64,000 nucleotides of DNA from Skermanella stibiiresistens SB22 (GTDB lineage Bacteria; Pseudomonadota; Alphaproteobacteria; Azospirillales; Azospirillaceae): positions 62,001-126,000 of the forward strand of contig NZ_AVFL01000002.1 in NCBI RefSeq assembly GCF_000576635.1, read 5' to 3'. The notes below the pieces were generated by a model. The model did no database searches and was not told the origin of the DNA. It saw only the letters and a list, made by a program, of their open reading frames with translations. How positions within the stretch are numbered: the first letter of the stretch is position 1; each line of letters opens with the position of its first letter. Below are positions 26,529 to 37,573 of the stretch, in pieces. Made by a program: the position numbers and the translations under genes.

Positions 26529-26743
26529 CGGTACCCTTCCCCCAATAACATCAATCGGCGAGCATCGCTTCCAAGGCATCGCGATGTGACCGTAACGCCA
26601 TCGGGGGCGATCGATCTTCCGGAAAGTTTTGAAACTGTTCACGGCCAAGGAAGGTCGACGGCGGGAGCGGCTTGGTGAAACATTCATCCAAGAAACTCCG
26701 CGAACCGATAACAAGTTGAAATCAGGCGAGCAAGGAGAGACAA
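26529..26743. promoter_or_regulatory. Divergent promoter region of the purine catabolism locus
   Basis: This 215-base gap separates the uraD-amidohydrolase fusion from uraH. An interrupted dyad with CTTGG (26671-26675) and CCAAG (26688-26692) around a TGAA-ACA-TTCA core resembles a regulator site. No regulator gene adjoins it. The promoters themselves could not be placed with confidence. Confidence 0.4.
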
Positions 26744-27127
26744 ATGGTAGCGGACATGGAAGCCTCCCAGAGTGGCGGACGGCTGACGACCCACGTCCTG
26801 GACACCATGCACGGCAGGCCGGCGTCGGGAATGGCGGTGACGCTGTTCCGAATCGACGGGGACCAGCGAGAACAGGTCGCGGCGACCAAGACCAACACGG
26901 ATGGACGGTGCGACACGCCGCTGTTGGCGGGCGACGATTTGCGGCCCGGCATCTACGAGCTGGTGTTCCAAGTCGACACCTATTTCCGAAAACTGGCGGT
27001 CGACCTGCCCGTGCCGCCCTTCCTGGACTGCGTCCCGCTGCGCTTCGGCGTCGCGGACTCCAGTTTGCATTACCATGTCCCGCTGCTGGTCAGTCCGTTC
27101 GCCTACTCGACATATCGCGGCAGTTGA
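26744..27127 (+). CDS. uraH: 5-hydroxyisourate hydrolase
   Basis: A 127-residue transthyretin-like enzyme that hydrolyses 5-hydroxyisourate to OHCU, the substrate of the UraD domain encoded divergently. Motifs are LTTHVLDTMHGRPASG near the N-terminus, FPPFLDCVPLRFGV-like core strands and the terminal YHVPLLVSPFAYSTYRGS, with the diagnostic YRGS tail. AAGGAG precedes the ATG. xdhA follows 18 bases later. Confidence 0.95.
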   Translation: MVADMEASQSGGRLTTHVLDTMHGRPASGMAVTLFRIDGDQREQVAATKTNTDGRCDTPLLAGDDLRPGIYELVFQVDTYFRKLAVDLPVPPFLDCVPLRFGVADSSLHYHVPLLVSPFAYSTYRGS

Positions 27128-27145
27128 AGCCATGGGAGGTGCTTG

Positions 27146-28609
27146 ATGCGGGATAGGGTGAGGTTCCTCCTGGGGAACGAGACGCGCGAGCTCGCCGAGG
27201 TCGATCCGACCTTGACGGTGCTGGACTGGCTCCGGCTCGACGAGCGCAAGACCGGCACCAAGGAAGGCTGCGCCGAGGGCGACTGCGGCGCCTGCACGGT
27301 GGTGGTCGGGCGGCTGGACGGTGATGTGGTGCGCTACGAGGCGGTCAACGCCTGCATCCGGTTCGTGGCGACCCTGGACGGCTGCCAAGTCCTGACGGTC
27401 GAGCACCTGCGGGAGCCGGACGGCGCGCTGCACCCGGTCCAGCAGGCCATGGTGGACTGCCATGGCTCGCAATGCGGCTTCTGTACCCCCGGCTTCGTGA
27501 TGTCGATGTTCGCGCTTTATCAGGGAAGCGACGAGGCTCCGTCGGGGTCCCAGGTGGACGACGCCCTGGCCGGCAACCTGTGCCGCTGCACCGGCTATAC
27601 GCCGATCGTCGCGGCGGCGGGGCGGATGTACGAGCTTCAAGGGCCGGCGGCCGATCGGTTCGCCGGCGTGGCCGAGCGGTTGGCCGCCCTTCGGGATGGC
27701 GAGACGCTTCGGGTCGGCGCCGCTGGCCGGTGGTTCCTCGCCCCAGCGACGGTCGAGGCCTTCGCGGAGCTGCTGGCCGAATACCCTAACGCGCGGATCG
27801 TGTCGGGGGCGACCGATGTCGGATTATGGGTCACCAAGTTCCAGCGGGTGCTGGACGTGGTGGTGTATACCGGCCGCATCCAGGGTTTCCGCGACGTGCG
27901 CGACACCGGCGACGCCCTGAAGATTTCGGCGGGCGCCACCTACACGGATATCATCGGGCCTGTGGGCGCGCTGTATCCGGACTTCGGCGAATTGATCCGG
28001 CGGATCGGCGCCGTCCAGGTCAGGAATGTCGGTACCATCGGTGGCAACATCGCCAATGGCTCGCCAATCGGCGACACGCCGCCGGCGCTGATCGCCGCCG
28101 GCGCCACGCTGGTGCTGCGCTCCTCGGAGGGGCGGCGGTCGATGCCGATCGAGGACTTCTTCATCGATTACGGCAAGCAGGACCGGCGCGCCGGCGAGTT
28201 CGTCGAGAGCGTCATCCTGCCCAAACCCGCGCCGGGCACCCGGTTCCGTGCCTACAAGATCACCAAACGTTTCGACCAGGACATCTCGGCCGTGTGCGCC
28301 TGCTTCTCGGTGCGGATCGACGGCGGCGTGGTCGCGGAGGCCCGGATCGCGTTCGGCGGCATGGCGGCGACGCCGAAACGGGCCACCCACGCGGAGAAGG
28401 CGCTGATCGGTGAGTCTTGGGACGAGGCGACGGTGCGGCGCGCCATGGTCGCCTTGAGCCAGGACTTCACCCCGCTGACCGACTGGCGGGCGTCCGCCGC
28501 CTACCGCATCACCGTGGCGGCGAACCTGCTGATGAAGCTTTATGTCGAAACCACCGATCCCGACGCCGACACGCGTCTGGTCGGCGACCGGAGGCTGGTC
28601 CATGCCTGA
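27146..28609 (+). CDS. xdhA: Xanthine dehydrogenase small subunit (FeS/FAD)
   Basis: A 487-residue subunit. The N-terminal plant-type [2Fe-2S] cluster uses GCAEGDCGACTVVVG, and the second cluster uses CGFCTPGF and GNLCRCTGYTP. An FAD domain follows (about 190-365; VRNVGTIGGNIANGSPIGD) and then a CO-dehydrogenase flavoprotein C-terminal domain. The ATG at 27146 is six bases after GGGAGG and is better than the TTG one codon earlier. Its stop overlaps xdhB by 8 bases. Confidence 0.95.
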   Translation: MRDRVRFLLGNETRELAEVDPTLTVLDWLRLDERKTGTKEGCAEGDCGACTVVVGRLDGDVVRYEAVNACIRFVATLDGCQVLTVEHLREPDGALHPVQQAMVDCHGSQCGFCTPGFVMSMFALYQGSDEAPSGSQVDDALAGNLCRCTGYTPIVAAAGRMYELQGPAADRFAGVAERLAALRDGETLRVGAAGRWFLAPATVEAFAELLAEYPNARIVSGATDVGLWVTKFQRVLDVVVYTGRIQGFRDVRDTGDALKISAGATYTDIIGPVGALYPDFGELIRRIGAVQVRNVGTIGGNIANGSPIGDTPPALIAAGATLVLRSSEGRRSMPIEDFFIDYGKQDRRAGEFVESVILPKPAPGTRFRAYKITKRFDQDISAVCACFSVRIDGGVVAEARIAFGGMAATPKRATHAEKALIGESWDEATVRRAMVALSQDFTPLTDWRASAAYRITVAANLLMKLYVETTDPDADTRLVGDRRLVHA

Positions 28610-30953
28610 TGTGCCCGAGAGTGGTTCCGAGGGGATCATCGCCGAACGCATATCCGGTGCCGTGCATTCCGACCGCCGGCACGACAGCGCCCACAAGCAC
28701 GTCACCGGCGAGGCGGTCTATATCGACGACATCCGAGAGCCGGCCGGGTTGCTGCATGTCTACCTGGGGCTCAGCGACCGGCCGCACGCCAAGCTGGTGT
28801 CTCTCGACCTGTCGAAGGTCGAGACGGCCCCCGGTGTGGTTCGCGTGATCACGGCGGCCGACGTGCCGGGCGTCAACGACGTCAGCTGCATGGGCCGCCA
28901 CGACGAGCCGCTGTTCGCCGACGACCTGATCGAATACGCCGGCCAGCCGCTGTTCGCGGTGGCCGCCGAGACGCGGGAGCAGGCGCGCCGGGCGGCCCGG
29001 CAGGCGGTCGCGGTCTATGAGGACCGTGAACCCGTCCTGACCCTGGACAAGGCGCGCGACGCGGCCATCGTGGTGTTCCCGCCGATGACCCTGCGGCGGG
29101 GTGACGCCGAGGCGGCCATCGCGGAGGCTCCGCGCAGGTTGGAGGGCCGCATCGCGATCGGCGGCCAGGACCACTTCTACCTCGAGGGCCAGATCGCCAT
29201 GGCGATCCCCGGCGAGGACGACGAGGTTCTGGTCCATTCCTCGACCCAGCATCCCAGCGAGGTCCAGCACATCGTCGCCCATGTGCTCCACGTCCCGGCC
29301 AACGCCGTTTCGGTCGAGGTCAGGCGGATGGGCGGCGCCTTCGGCGGCAAGGAGACCCAGGCCAACCTGTTCGCGGCGACGGCGGCGCTTGTCGCCAAGA
29401 AGACCGGACGCGCCGCCAAGCTGCGGCCCGACCGCGACGACGACATGGTGATCACCGGCAAGCGCCACGACTTCGAGGTCGACTACCGCGTCGGCTTCGA
29501 CGATGACGGGGTGATCAAGGGCGTCGAGTTCCTGTTCGCGGCGCGCTGCGGCTTCGCAGCCGATTTATCCGGGCCAGTGACCGACCGCGCGCTGTTCCAC
29601 TGCGACAACACCTATTTCTACGAGGCGGTGACGGCGTCGTCGCTGCCGCTGAAGACCAACACGGTGTCGAACACGGCCTTCCGCGGGTTCGGCGGCCCCC
29701 AGGGCATGGTCGCGGCGGAGCGGGTGATCGAGGAGGTCGCCTACGCCGTCGGCAAGGACCCGCTGGAGATCCGCAAGCTGAACTTCTACGGCGGCGAGGG
29801 GCGCGACCTGACGCCCTATCACCAGACCGTCGAGGACAACATAGCGCCGGAACTGGTCGCCGACCTGGAGGCGCGCTGCGACTATCAGGTGCGCCGGGCC
29901 GCGATCCGCGAGCATAACGCGAAAGGTGGCTGGCTGCGGAAGGGAATCGCGCTGACACCGGTCAAGTTCGGCATCTCGTTCACCGCGACCCAGTACAACC
30001 AGGCGGGAGCGCTGGTCCACGTCTACACCGACGGCACGGTCCACCTGAACCACGGCGGGACCGAGATGGGGCAGGGCCTCTACGTCAAGGTCGCCCAAGT
30101 CGTGGCCGAGGAGTTCCAGATCGACATCGAGAAAGTCCGGGTCACCGCGACCACCACCGGCAAGGTGCCCAACACCTCCGCCACCGCCGCGTCGTCCGGC
30201 GCCGATCTGAACGGCAAGGCGGCGCAGAACGCGGCGGCGACGATCAAGGAGCGGCTTATCGCCTTCGCGGTGGAGAACTGGGGCGTGCCGCGCGAGCAGA
30301 TCGTCTTCCTGCCCAACCGGGTGCGGATCGGCAATCAGGAGATCCCGTTTGGCGATCTGGTCCGGACGGCCTATATGGCGCGGGTCCAGCTGTCGTCCAC
30401 CGGCTTCTACAAGACGCCGGAGATCCATTGGGATCGGGCCGCCGGGCGCGGCAAGCCATTCTACTACTTCTCCTATGGTGCCGCCGCGGCGGAAGTCACG
30501 GTCGACACGCTGACGGGCGAATACCGCGTCGACCGGGTCGATATCCTGCACGATGTCGGGCACTCGCTGAACCCAGCGCTGGACCGGGGTCAGGTCGAGG
30601 GCGGCTTCATCCAAGGTATGGGCTGGCTGACCATGGAGGAGCTGTGGTGGGACCTCCGGGGGCATCTGCGGACCCACGCGCCCAGCACCTACAAGATCCC
30701 GGCTTGCGGCGACCGACCCCGGATCTTCAACGTCGACCTGCTGGAGAACGGCCGGAACCGCAAGGACACGATCTACCGCTCCAAGGCGGTGGGCGAGCCG
30801 CCGCTGATGCTCGGCATGTCGGTGTTGCACGCGATCTCCGACGCGGTCGCCAGTGTCGCCGGCCACACGGTCTGCCCGCGGATCGACCCGCCGGCGACGC
30901 CGGAGAAGGTGCTGGCCGCCATCGAGGCGCTGCGGGCGCTGAAGCCGGCATGA
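28602..30953 (+). CDS. xdhB: Xanthine dehydrogenase molybdopterin subunit
   Basis: A 783-residue molybdenum hydroxylase large subunit. Marks include the HVTGEAVYIDDI opening, GGQDHFYLEGQ, MGGAFGGKE, the RGFGGPQ substrate loop, TSATAASSGADLNGKA and the GEPPLMLG segment with the catalytic Glu. With XdhA it oxidises hypoxanthine and xanthine to urate using NAD. The ATG overlaps the xdhA stop, and its own stop overlaps xdhC as ATGA. Confidence 0.95.
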   Translation: MPDVPESGSEGIIAERISGAVHSDRRHDSAHKHVTGEAVYIDDIREPAGLLHVYLGLSDRPHAKLVSLDLSKVETAPGVVRVITAADVPGVNDVSCMGRHDEPLFADDLIEYAGQPLFAVAAETREQARRAARQAVAVYEDREPVLTLDKARDAAIVVFPPMTLRRGDAEAAIAEAPRRLEGRIAIGGQDHFYLEGQIAMAIPGEDDEVLVHSSTQHPSEVQHIVAHVLHVPANAVSVEVRRMGGAFGGKETQANLFAATAALVAKKTGRAAKLRPDRDDDMVITGKRHDFEVDYRVGFDDDGVIKGVEFLFAARCGFAADLSGPVTDRALFHCDNTYFYEAVTASSLPLKTNTVSNTAFRGFGGPQGMVAAERVIEEVAYAVGKDPLEIRKLNFYGGEGRDLTPYHQTVEDNIAPELVADLEARCDYQVRRAAIREHNAKGGWLRKGIALTPVKFGISFTATQYNQAGALVHVYTDGTVHLNHGGTEMGQGLYVKVAQVVAEEFQIDIEKVRVTATTTGKVPNTSATAASSGADLNGKAAQNAAATIKERLIAFAVENWGVPREQIVFLPNRVRIGNQEIPFGDLVRTAYMARVQLSSTGFYKTPEIHWDRAAGRGKPFYYFSYGAAAAEVTVDTLTGEYRVDRVDILHDVGHSLNPALDRGQVEGGFIQGMGWLTMEELWWDLRGHLRTHAPSTYKIPACGDRPRIFNVDLLENGRNRKDTIYRSKAVGEPPLMLGMSVLHAISDAVASVAGHTVCPRIDPPATPEKVLAAIEALRALKPA

Positions 30954-31813
30954 CCAGCGATCTGGCGCCAGCCCTTCGCGCGATGCTCCGGCGCGGCGAA
31001 CCGGCGGCGCTGGTGACGGTCGCCGACGCGCGGGGCTCCACCCCGCGCGAGCAGGGGGCCCGCATGCTCGTTGGGGTGGACAGGACGGTCGGGACCATCG
31101 GCGGCGGGCGGCTGGAGTGGGACGCGATCGAGCGCGCCCGCGCCCTGGCGATGATGGCGGCCGCGGCGGGCGAGACGGAGGTCATGGTCGACGTGCCGCT
31201 GGGGCCGGCGCTGGGCCAGTGCTGCGGCGGCCACGTCCGTCTGCGGCTGGAACGGGCCGACGACTCCGTGCTGGAGCGGATCGAAGCGGAGGAGCGCGCG
31301 GTGTTGGAGGCTTTGCCGCGCGTGCAGGTGTTCGGCGCGGGGCATGTCGGCAAGGCGATCGCCTCGGCGCTGGCGCCGCTGCCGTTCGATGTTTGGTGGA
31401 TCGACGGGCGGGCGGAGGAGTTTCCGGCTGTCATGCCCGGACCGAACGTGCGGCGGATCGTGACCGACGCTCCGCTGGACGTCGTGGCGGAGGCTCCCGC
31501 TGGCGCTTGCCATCTGGTGCTGACCCACCTCCACGCGCTGGATTTCGAGATCACCGAGGCGATCCTGCGGCGGGGCGACTTCGCCTATGCCGGGCTGATC
31601 GGATCCGCCACCAAGCGGCGGCGTTTCGAGCGGACCTTCACCGCCCATGGCGGCGACGCCCGTGTCCTGCCGCGGCTGACCTGCCCGATCGGATCGGCCG
31701 CCTTGCGCGACAAGCGGCCGCCGGTGATCGCGGCGCTGGTGGCCGCCGAACTCTTGATAACATTGACCAAAGCGTCCAAAGAGGCACGAGAACCCGCCGA
31801 CGCCGAGGTTTAA
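30950..31813 (+). CDS. xdhC: Xanthine dehydrogenase accessory protein (Moco sulfuration/insertion)
   Basis: A 287-residue protein with the XdhC N-terminal block (GEPAALVTVADARGSTPREQGARMLV, and GPALGQCCGGHV with the Cys pair) and the Rossmann-like C-terminal block (VFGAGHVGKAIA, YAGLIGSATKRRRFE, CPIGS). It binds the molybdenum cofactor and delivers its sulfurated form to XdhB. It is translationally coupled to xdhB and followed after 19 bases by the transporter genes. Confidence 0.95.
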   Translation: MTSDLAPALRAMLRRGEPAALVTVADARGSTPREQGARMLVGVDRTVGTIGGGRLEWDAIERARALAMMAAAAGETEVMVDVPLGPALGQCCGGHVRLRLERADDSVLERIEAEERAVLEALPRVQVFGAGHVGKAIASALAPLPFDVWWIDGRAEEFPAVMPGPNVRRIVTDAPLDVVAEAPAGACHLVLTHLHALDFEITEAILRRGDFAYAGLIGSATKRRRFERTFTAHGGDARVLPRLTCPIGSAALRDKRPPVIAALVAAELLITLTKASKEAREPADAEV

Positions 31814-31832
31814 GGGAACTGGGAGACGTATC

Positions 31833-33419
31833 ATGAGGAACGACGCCGGCGGGGCTCCGCCCCGGCTTGAGCTTCGCGGAATAACCAAGCGCTTCCCCGG
31901 CGTCGTCGCCAACGACGCTGTCGGCTTCTCGGTGGGGCCGGGCGAGATCCACGCGCTGCTGGGGGAGAACGGCGCCGGCAAGAGCACGCTGGTCAAGATC
32001 ATCTACGGCGTGCTGCACGCCGACGAGGGCGAGGTGCTTTGGAACGGGCAGGCGGTCAGCCTGGCCAACCCGCACGAGGCCCGCCGGTTGGGCATCGGCA
32101 TGGTGTTCCAGCACTTCTCGCTCTTCGACGGCATGACCGTGCTGGAGAACATCGCGCTGGGCCTGGAGGGCAAGCCCGACATGCGGAGCCTGAGCGGTCG
32201 GATCGTCGAGGTCTCCAAGGCCTATGGGCTGCCACTCGACCCCCGGCGCGAGATCCACACCTTGTCGGTCGGCGAGCGCCAGCGGGTCGAGATCGTCCGC
32301 TGCCTGCTCCAGGACCCCAAGCTGTTGATCATGGACGAGCCGACCTCCGTGCTGACCCCGCAGGAGGTCGAGCGTCTGTTCGGCACCTTGAGGATGCTGT
32401 CGGCCGAGGGCTGCTCGATCCTCTACATCAGCCACAAGCTCCAGGAGATCAAGGACCTGTGCGACCACGCCACGATCCTGCGCGGCGGCAAGGTGGTGGG
32501 GGAGTGCGACCCCAAGGTCGAGTCCACCCGCGGCATGGCGCAGCTGATGATCGGGGCGGAGTTGAAGACCCTGTCGCGGCGCGGCGCGCGGCCCAAGGCC
32601 GCGACCCGCTTCTCGGTCGAGGCGCTGGACCTCGCGAGCGACGAGCCGTTCGGCACCAGCCTGAAGCGCGTCGGGTTCGAGGTCGGCGCCGGTGAGATCT
32701 TCGGCATCGCGGGTGTGGCCGGCAATGGCCAGAACGAGTTGATGCGCGCCCTGTCGGGTGAGCTGACGGTGGCCACGGCCTCCAGTATCCGGCTGGATGG
32801 TAAGCCGGTCGGCAATTTGGGTGTCGAACCGCGCCGGGCGCTGGGGCTGTGCTGCGTCCCCGAGGAGCGCAACGGCCACGCGGCGGTGCCCGATATGAGC
32901 CTGGCATCCAACGCGCTGATCAGCGCCCGCAACCGGATGAAACTAGCGGCCAAGGGCTGGATCAGCCGGGACGCCACACGCGCTTTCGCCGAGCGGATCA
33001 TCCAGGAGTTCGGCGTCAAGGCGCGCGGCCCTGAATCGGCGGCGCGCAGCCTGTCGGGTGGCAACCTGCAAAAATACATCGTCGGGCGCGAGATCCTGCA
33101 AACGCCCGAGGTGCTGGTGATCGCCCAGCCAACCTGGGGCGTCGACGCCGGAGCCGCCGCCGCGATCCATCAGGCGCTGTTCAACCTGGCGCAGAACGGC
33201 GCCGCGATCGTCGTCGTCTCGCAGGATTTGGACGAGTTGCTGACGCTGTGCGACCGGCTGGCGGTGCTGAACGTCGGCACGCTGTCGAAGGCGATCGCCA
33301 CCGCCGACGCCTCGCTGGAGGAGATCGGCCTGCTGATGGGCGGTCTGCATGGCATGACGCCGGAGGTTCCGGCGGTCCATGGCGAATTGGGGCAGGGGAG
33401 CGGGCAGCATGTCGCTTAA
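31833..33419 (+). CDS. Nucleoside/purine ABC transporter ATP-binding protein (duplicated ATPase)
   Basis: A 528-residue protein with two ATPase domains, as in RbsA- and YufO-type transporters. The first has Walker A GENGAGKST, signature LSVGERQRVEI and Walker B LLIMDEPTSVLTP. The second has a degenerate Walker A (GVAGNGQNEL) and signature LSGGNLQKYIVGRE, typical of the family. GGGAG precedes the ATG. Its place after xdhC and before two permeases suggests import of nucleosides or purine bases for the xdh pathway. Confidence 0.9.
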   Translation: MRNDAGGAPPRLELRGITKRFPGVVANDAVGFSVGPGEIHALLGENGAGKSTLVKIIYGVLHADEGEVLWNGQAVSLANPHEARRLGIGMVFQHFSLFDGMTVLENIALGLEGKPDMRSLSGRIVEVSKAYGLPLDPRREIHTLSVGERQRVEIVRCLLQDPKLLIMDEPTSVLTPQEVERLFGTLRMLSAEGCSILYISHKLQEIKDLCDHATILRGGKVVGECDPKVESTRGMAQLMIGAELKTLSRRGARPKAATRFSVEALDLASDEPFGTSLKRVGFEVGAGEIFGIAGVAGNGQNELMRALSGELTVATASSIRLDGKPVGNLGVEPRRALGLCCVPEERNGHAAVPDMSLASNALISARNRMKLAAKGWISRDATRAFAERIIQEFGVKARGPESAARSLSGGNLQKYIVGREILQTPEVLVIAQPTWGVDAGAAAAIHQALFNLAQNGAAIVVVSQDLDELLTLCDRLAVLNVGTLSKAIATADASLEEIGLLMGGLHGMTPEVPAVHGELGQGSGQHVA

Positions 33420-34512
33420 GTTCGAACCACGCCGGGAGATCCCGGCTTGGCTGGTCTATGGCACACCGCTGCTGGCGGTGGCGCTGACGATCCTGTCCGG
33501 CTATTTCCTGTTCATGATCCTGGGGCTCAACCCCGGAGCCACCCTGTACATCTTCCTGGTGTCGCCCCTCGAGACCCAGTTCGGCTTGGCCGAACTGGCG
33601 GTCAAGGCGGGCCCGCTGATCCTGATCGCCACCGGATTGGCCATCGGCTTCCGAGCCAATGTCTGGAACATCGGCGCGGAGGGCCAGCTCACGATGGGCG
33701 CCATCTTCGGCGCCGGCATCGCCTTGGCCTTCTGGGGCGAGGAGGGCTTCTGGATCCTGCCGCTGATGTTCGTCGCGGGCGCCCTTGGCGGCATGATGTG
33801 GGCGGCTATCCCGGCTTTCCTGAAGACCCGGTTCGAGGTCAGCGAGATCCTGACCAGCCTGATGCTGACCTATGTCGCGACGCTGGTCCTGAGCATCCTG
33901 GTGCACGGCCCCTGGCGCGATCCGGAGGGCTTCAACTTCCCGCAAAGCCGGCTGTTCACCGAGGCGGCGATCCTGCCAGTCATATTGGAGGGTACGCGGC
34001 TGCATGCCGGGGCCTTCGTCTCGCTGTTCGCCGCCGTCGCCGCCTGGGTGCTCCTGACGCACACCGTCACCGGCTTTCAGGTCAAGGTGGTCGGCCAGGC
34101 GCCGATGGCGGCGCGGTTCGCCGGGTTCAGCCAGAAGGGCACCGTCTGGTTTAGCCTGCTGCTGGCGGGCGCTCTCGCCGGCCTCGCCGGCATGATCGAG
34201 GTGGCGGGGCCGATCGGGCAGCTGACGCCGCAATTGACGCCAGGCTACGGCTTCACCGCGATCATCGTGGCCTTCCTCGGTCGGCTCAACCCGCTGGGCA
34301 TCATCCTGGCCGGGCTGGTGATGGCGATCTCCTATATCGGAGGCGAGAACGCGCAGGTCTACGCCCAGCTGCCGCAGGCCGCGACGGGCGTCTTCCAAGG
34401 GATGCTGCTGTTCTACCTGCTGGCGTCGGACTTCCTTGTCCGCTACCGCGTCCGCTTCCAATCCACCAAGGCGCGTGACGCCAAACCCCGCCCGGAGGTC
34501 GCCGCGGCATGA
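33409..34512 (+). CDS. Nucleoside-type ABC transporter permease 1
   Basis: A 367-residue membrane protein of the YufP class (BPD_transp_2), with about ten helices. The NVWNIGAEGQLTMGAIFGAGIAL segment (about residues 81-103) and the PGYGFTAIIVAFLGRLNPLG block are family marks. The ATG at 33409 overlaps the ATPase stop by 11 bases. Its own stop overlaps the second permease start. Confidence 0.9.
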   Translation: MSLKFEPRREIPAWLVYGTPLLAVALTILSGYFLFMILGLNPGATLYIFLVSPLETQFGLAELAVKAGPLILIATGLAIGFRANVWNIGAEGQLTMGAIFGAGIALAFWGEEGFWILPLMFVAGALGGMMWAAIPAFLKTRFEVSEILTSLMLTYVATLVLSILVHGPWRDPEGFNFPQSRLFTEAAILPVILEGTRLHAGAFVSLFAAVAAWVLLTHTVTGFQVKVVGQAPMAARFAGFSQKGTVWFSLLLAGALAGLAGMIEVAGPIGQLTPQLTPGYGFTAIIVAFLGRLNPLGIILAGLVMAISYIGGENAQVYAQLPQAATGVFQGMLLFYLLASDFLVRYRVRFQSTKARDAKPRPEVAAA

Positions 34513-35441
34513 TGGATTTCCTGGTCCTGATCACGGTGTCCGTGGTCATCGCGGCGACGCCGATGCTGTTCGCCGCCGTCGGTGAACTGGTGGTCGAGCG
34601 CTCCGGCGTGCTGAACCTGGGTGTCGAGGGCATGATGCTGATCGGCGCCGTGGTCGGCTTCGGCGTCACCATGACGACCGGCAGCGCGGTGCTCGGCATC
34701 GCGTCGGCGGCACTGGCGGGAGCCGCCCTGGCGCTGATCTTCGCGGTGCTGGTGCTGACCCTGATGGCGAACCAGGTGGCTACGGGGCTGGCCCTGACCA
34801 TCTTCGGCATCGGCCTCAGCGCCCTGATCGGCGCCGGTTTCGTCGGCATGCCGATCGCGGCCCTGCCCAAGCTGTTCATCCCAGGCGTCAGCGACCTGCC
34901 GGTGATCGGGCCGCTCCTGTTCCAATATGACGCCATGGTCTACCTGTCGATCGCTCTGACCGTGGCGGTCGGCTGGTTCCTCAAGTCGACCCATGCCGGC
35001 ATGGTGCTGCGGGCGGTCGGCGAGTCCGCGGAGTCGGCCCATTCCATCGGCCATCCCGTGATCAGGGTGCGCTATCTGGCGACCCTGTTCGGTGGCGCGC
35101 TGGCGGGGTTGGGCGGTGCCTTCCTGTCGCTGTCGGTGACGCCGATGTGGGCGGAGAACATGACGTCCGGCCGCGGCTGGATCGCCTTGGCGCTGGTGGT
35201 GTTCGGGTCGTGGCGGCCGGGCCGCGTGCTGCTGGGAGCCTACATCTTCGGCGGCGTCACGATCCTGCAGCTCCACGCCCAAGGCAGCGGCGGGCTCGGC
35301 ATGGGGCTGCCGTCGCAGGTGTTCACCATGCTGCCCTATCTCGCGACCATCGCCGTCCTGACGATCATCTCGGCCGGTCCCTGGCGCGGCCGCTTCCAGG
35401 CCCCAGCCTGCCTCGGCCAACCTTTCCGGCCGTCGGTCTGA
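34509..35441 (+). CDS. Nucleoside-type ABC transporter permease 2
   Basis: A 310-residue membrane protein of the YufQ class with the ERSGVLNLGVEGMMLIGAVVG segment and about eight helices. It overlaps permease 1 as ATGA and is the last gene of the run from uraH. No BMP-type binding protein gene accompanies the transporter in this window. Confidence 0.9.
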   Translation: MMDFLVLITVSVVIAATPMLFAAVGELVVERSGVLNLGVEGMMLIGAVVGFGVTMTTGSAVLGIASAALAGAALALIFAVLVLTLMANQVATGLALTIFGIGLSALIGAGFVGMPIAALPKLFIPGVSDLPVIGPLLFQYDAMVYLSIALTVAVGWFLKSTHAGMVLRAVGESAESAHSIGHPVIRVRYLATLFGGALAGLGGAFLSLSVTPMWAENMTSGRGWIALALVVFGSWRPGRVLLGAYIFGGVTILQLHAQGSGGLGMGLPSQVFTMLPYLATIAVLTIISAGPWRGRFQAPACLGQPFRPSV

Positions 35442-35500
35442 GGCCGCCATCTCTTGATCCGCACTGGCGAGCCCTGCGTATACCGCAGGGCAACGTAGAC

Positions 35501-37033
<1,533 letters not shown>

Positions 37034-37039
37034 GACGCC

Positions 37040-37573
37040 TTAGTCCGACTTCGACGGGTCGCCGCCGTCCGGCGCGCCCGTCACCTCGATCTTGAAGCCG
37101 CGGCTTGGTGGGAACCGGGTCGCGGCTTTCTTGACGGCGCGATCCATCGTGGTGGCCCAGACCAGGAAGCGCAGGTTGCCGGTCCAGTTCTCGTGGCCCT
37201 CGTCGCCGGTCGCCTCGGGCAGGGTGCCGCCCTTGCCGGAGATGGTCAGGACCCAGCGTTGATCCTCGGGCAGGCGGCGTTCGTCCAGCACGACCAGTCG
37301 GTTGTCGACCTTGCGGATGCCCTTGAGCTTGACCTGGAGCTGTTCGGCTTCCGCCGCCAGTCGGTTCGCCGCCGTCATCGTGTTGTTGAGCTTGCGCTTG
37401 GCGCCACGGCATTCCTTGGCGAGTTCGCGGATCGCGGCGGTCTGCCGGGCCCGGTCGCGGCCGAGATTCCTGACTTCGTGGCGGGCGGAGTTGACCTTCT
37501 GCAGCGCATGCCGTAGCCCGATCAGAACGCCGAGATAGCCACCGAAGAAGCAATAGATGATGGTGCTGTTCAC
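37040..37573 (-). CDS. Unknown membrane-anchored coiled-coil protein (paralogue 1)
   Basis: A 177-residue protein with one N-terminal membrane helix (about 3-22), a charged coiled-coil stretch (about 25-90) and a C-terminal domain ending RFPPSRGFKIEVTGAPDGG. The start is a GTG at 37573, overlapping the stop of the next upstream gene as GTGA. The C-terminal FLVWA...RFPPSRGF pattern recurs in that neighbour, so they look paralogous. No family is recognised. The pair opposes guaB. Confidence 0.65.
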   Translation of the reverse strand: MNSTIIYCFFGGYLGVLIGLRHALQKVNSARHEVRNLGRDRARQTAAIRELAKECRGAKRKLNNTMTAANRLAAEAEQLQVKLKGIRKVDNRLVVLDERRLPEDQRWVLTISGKGGTLPEATGDEGHENWTGNLRFLVWATTMDRAVKKAATRFPPSRGFKIEVTGAPDGGDPSKSD

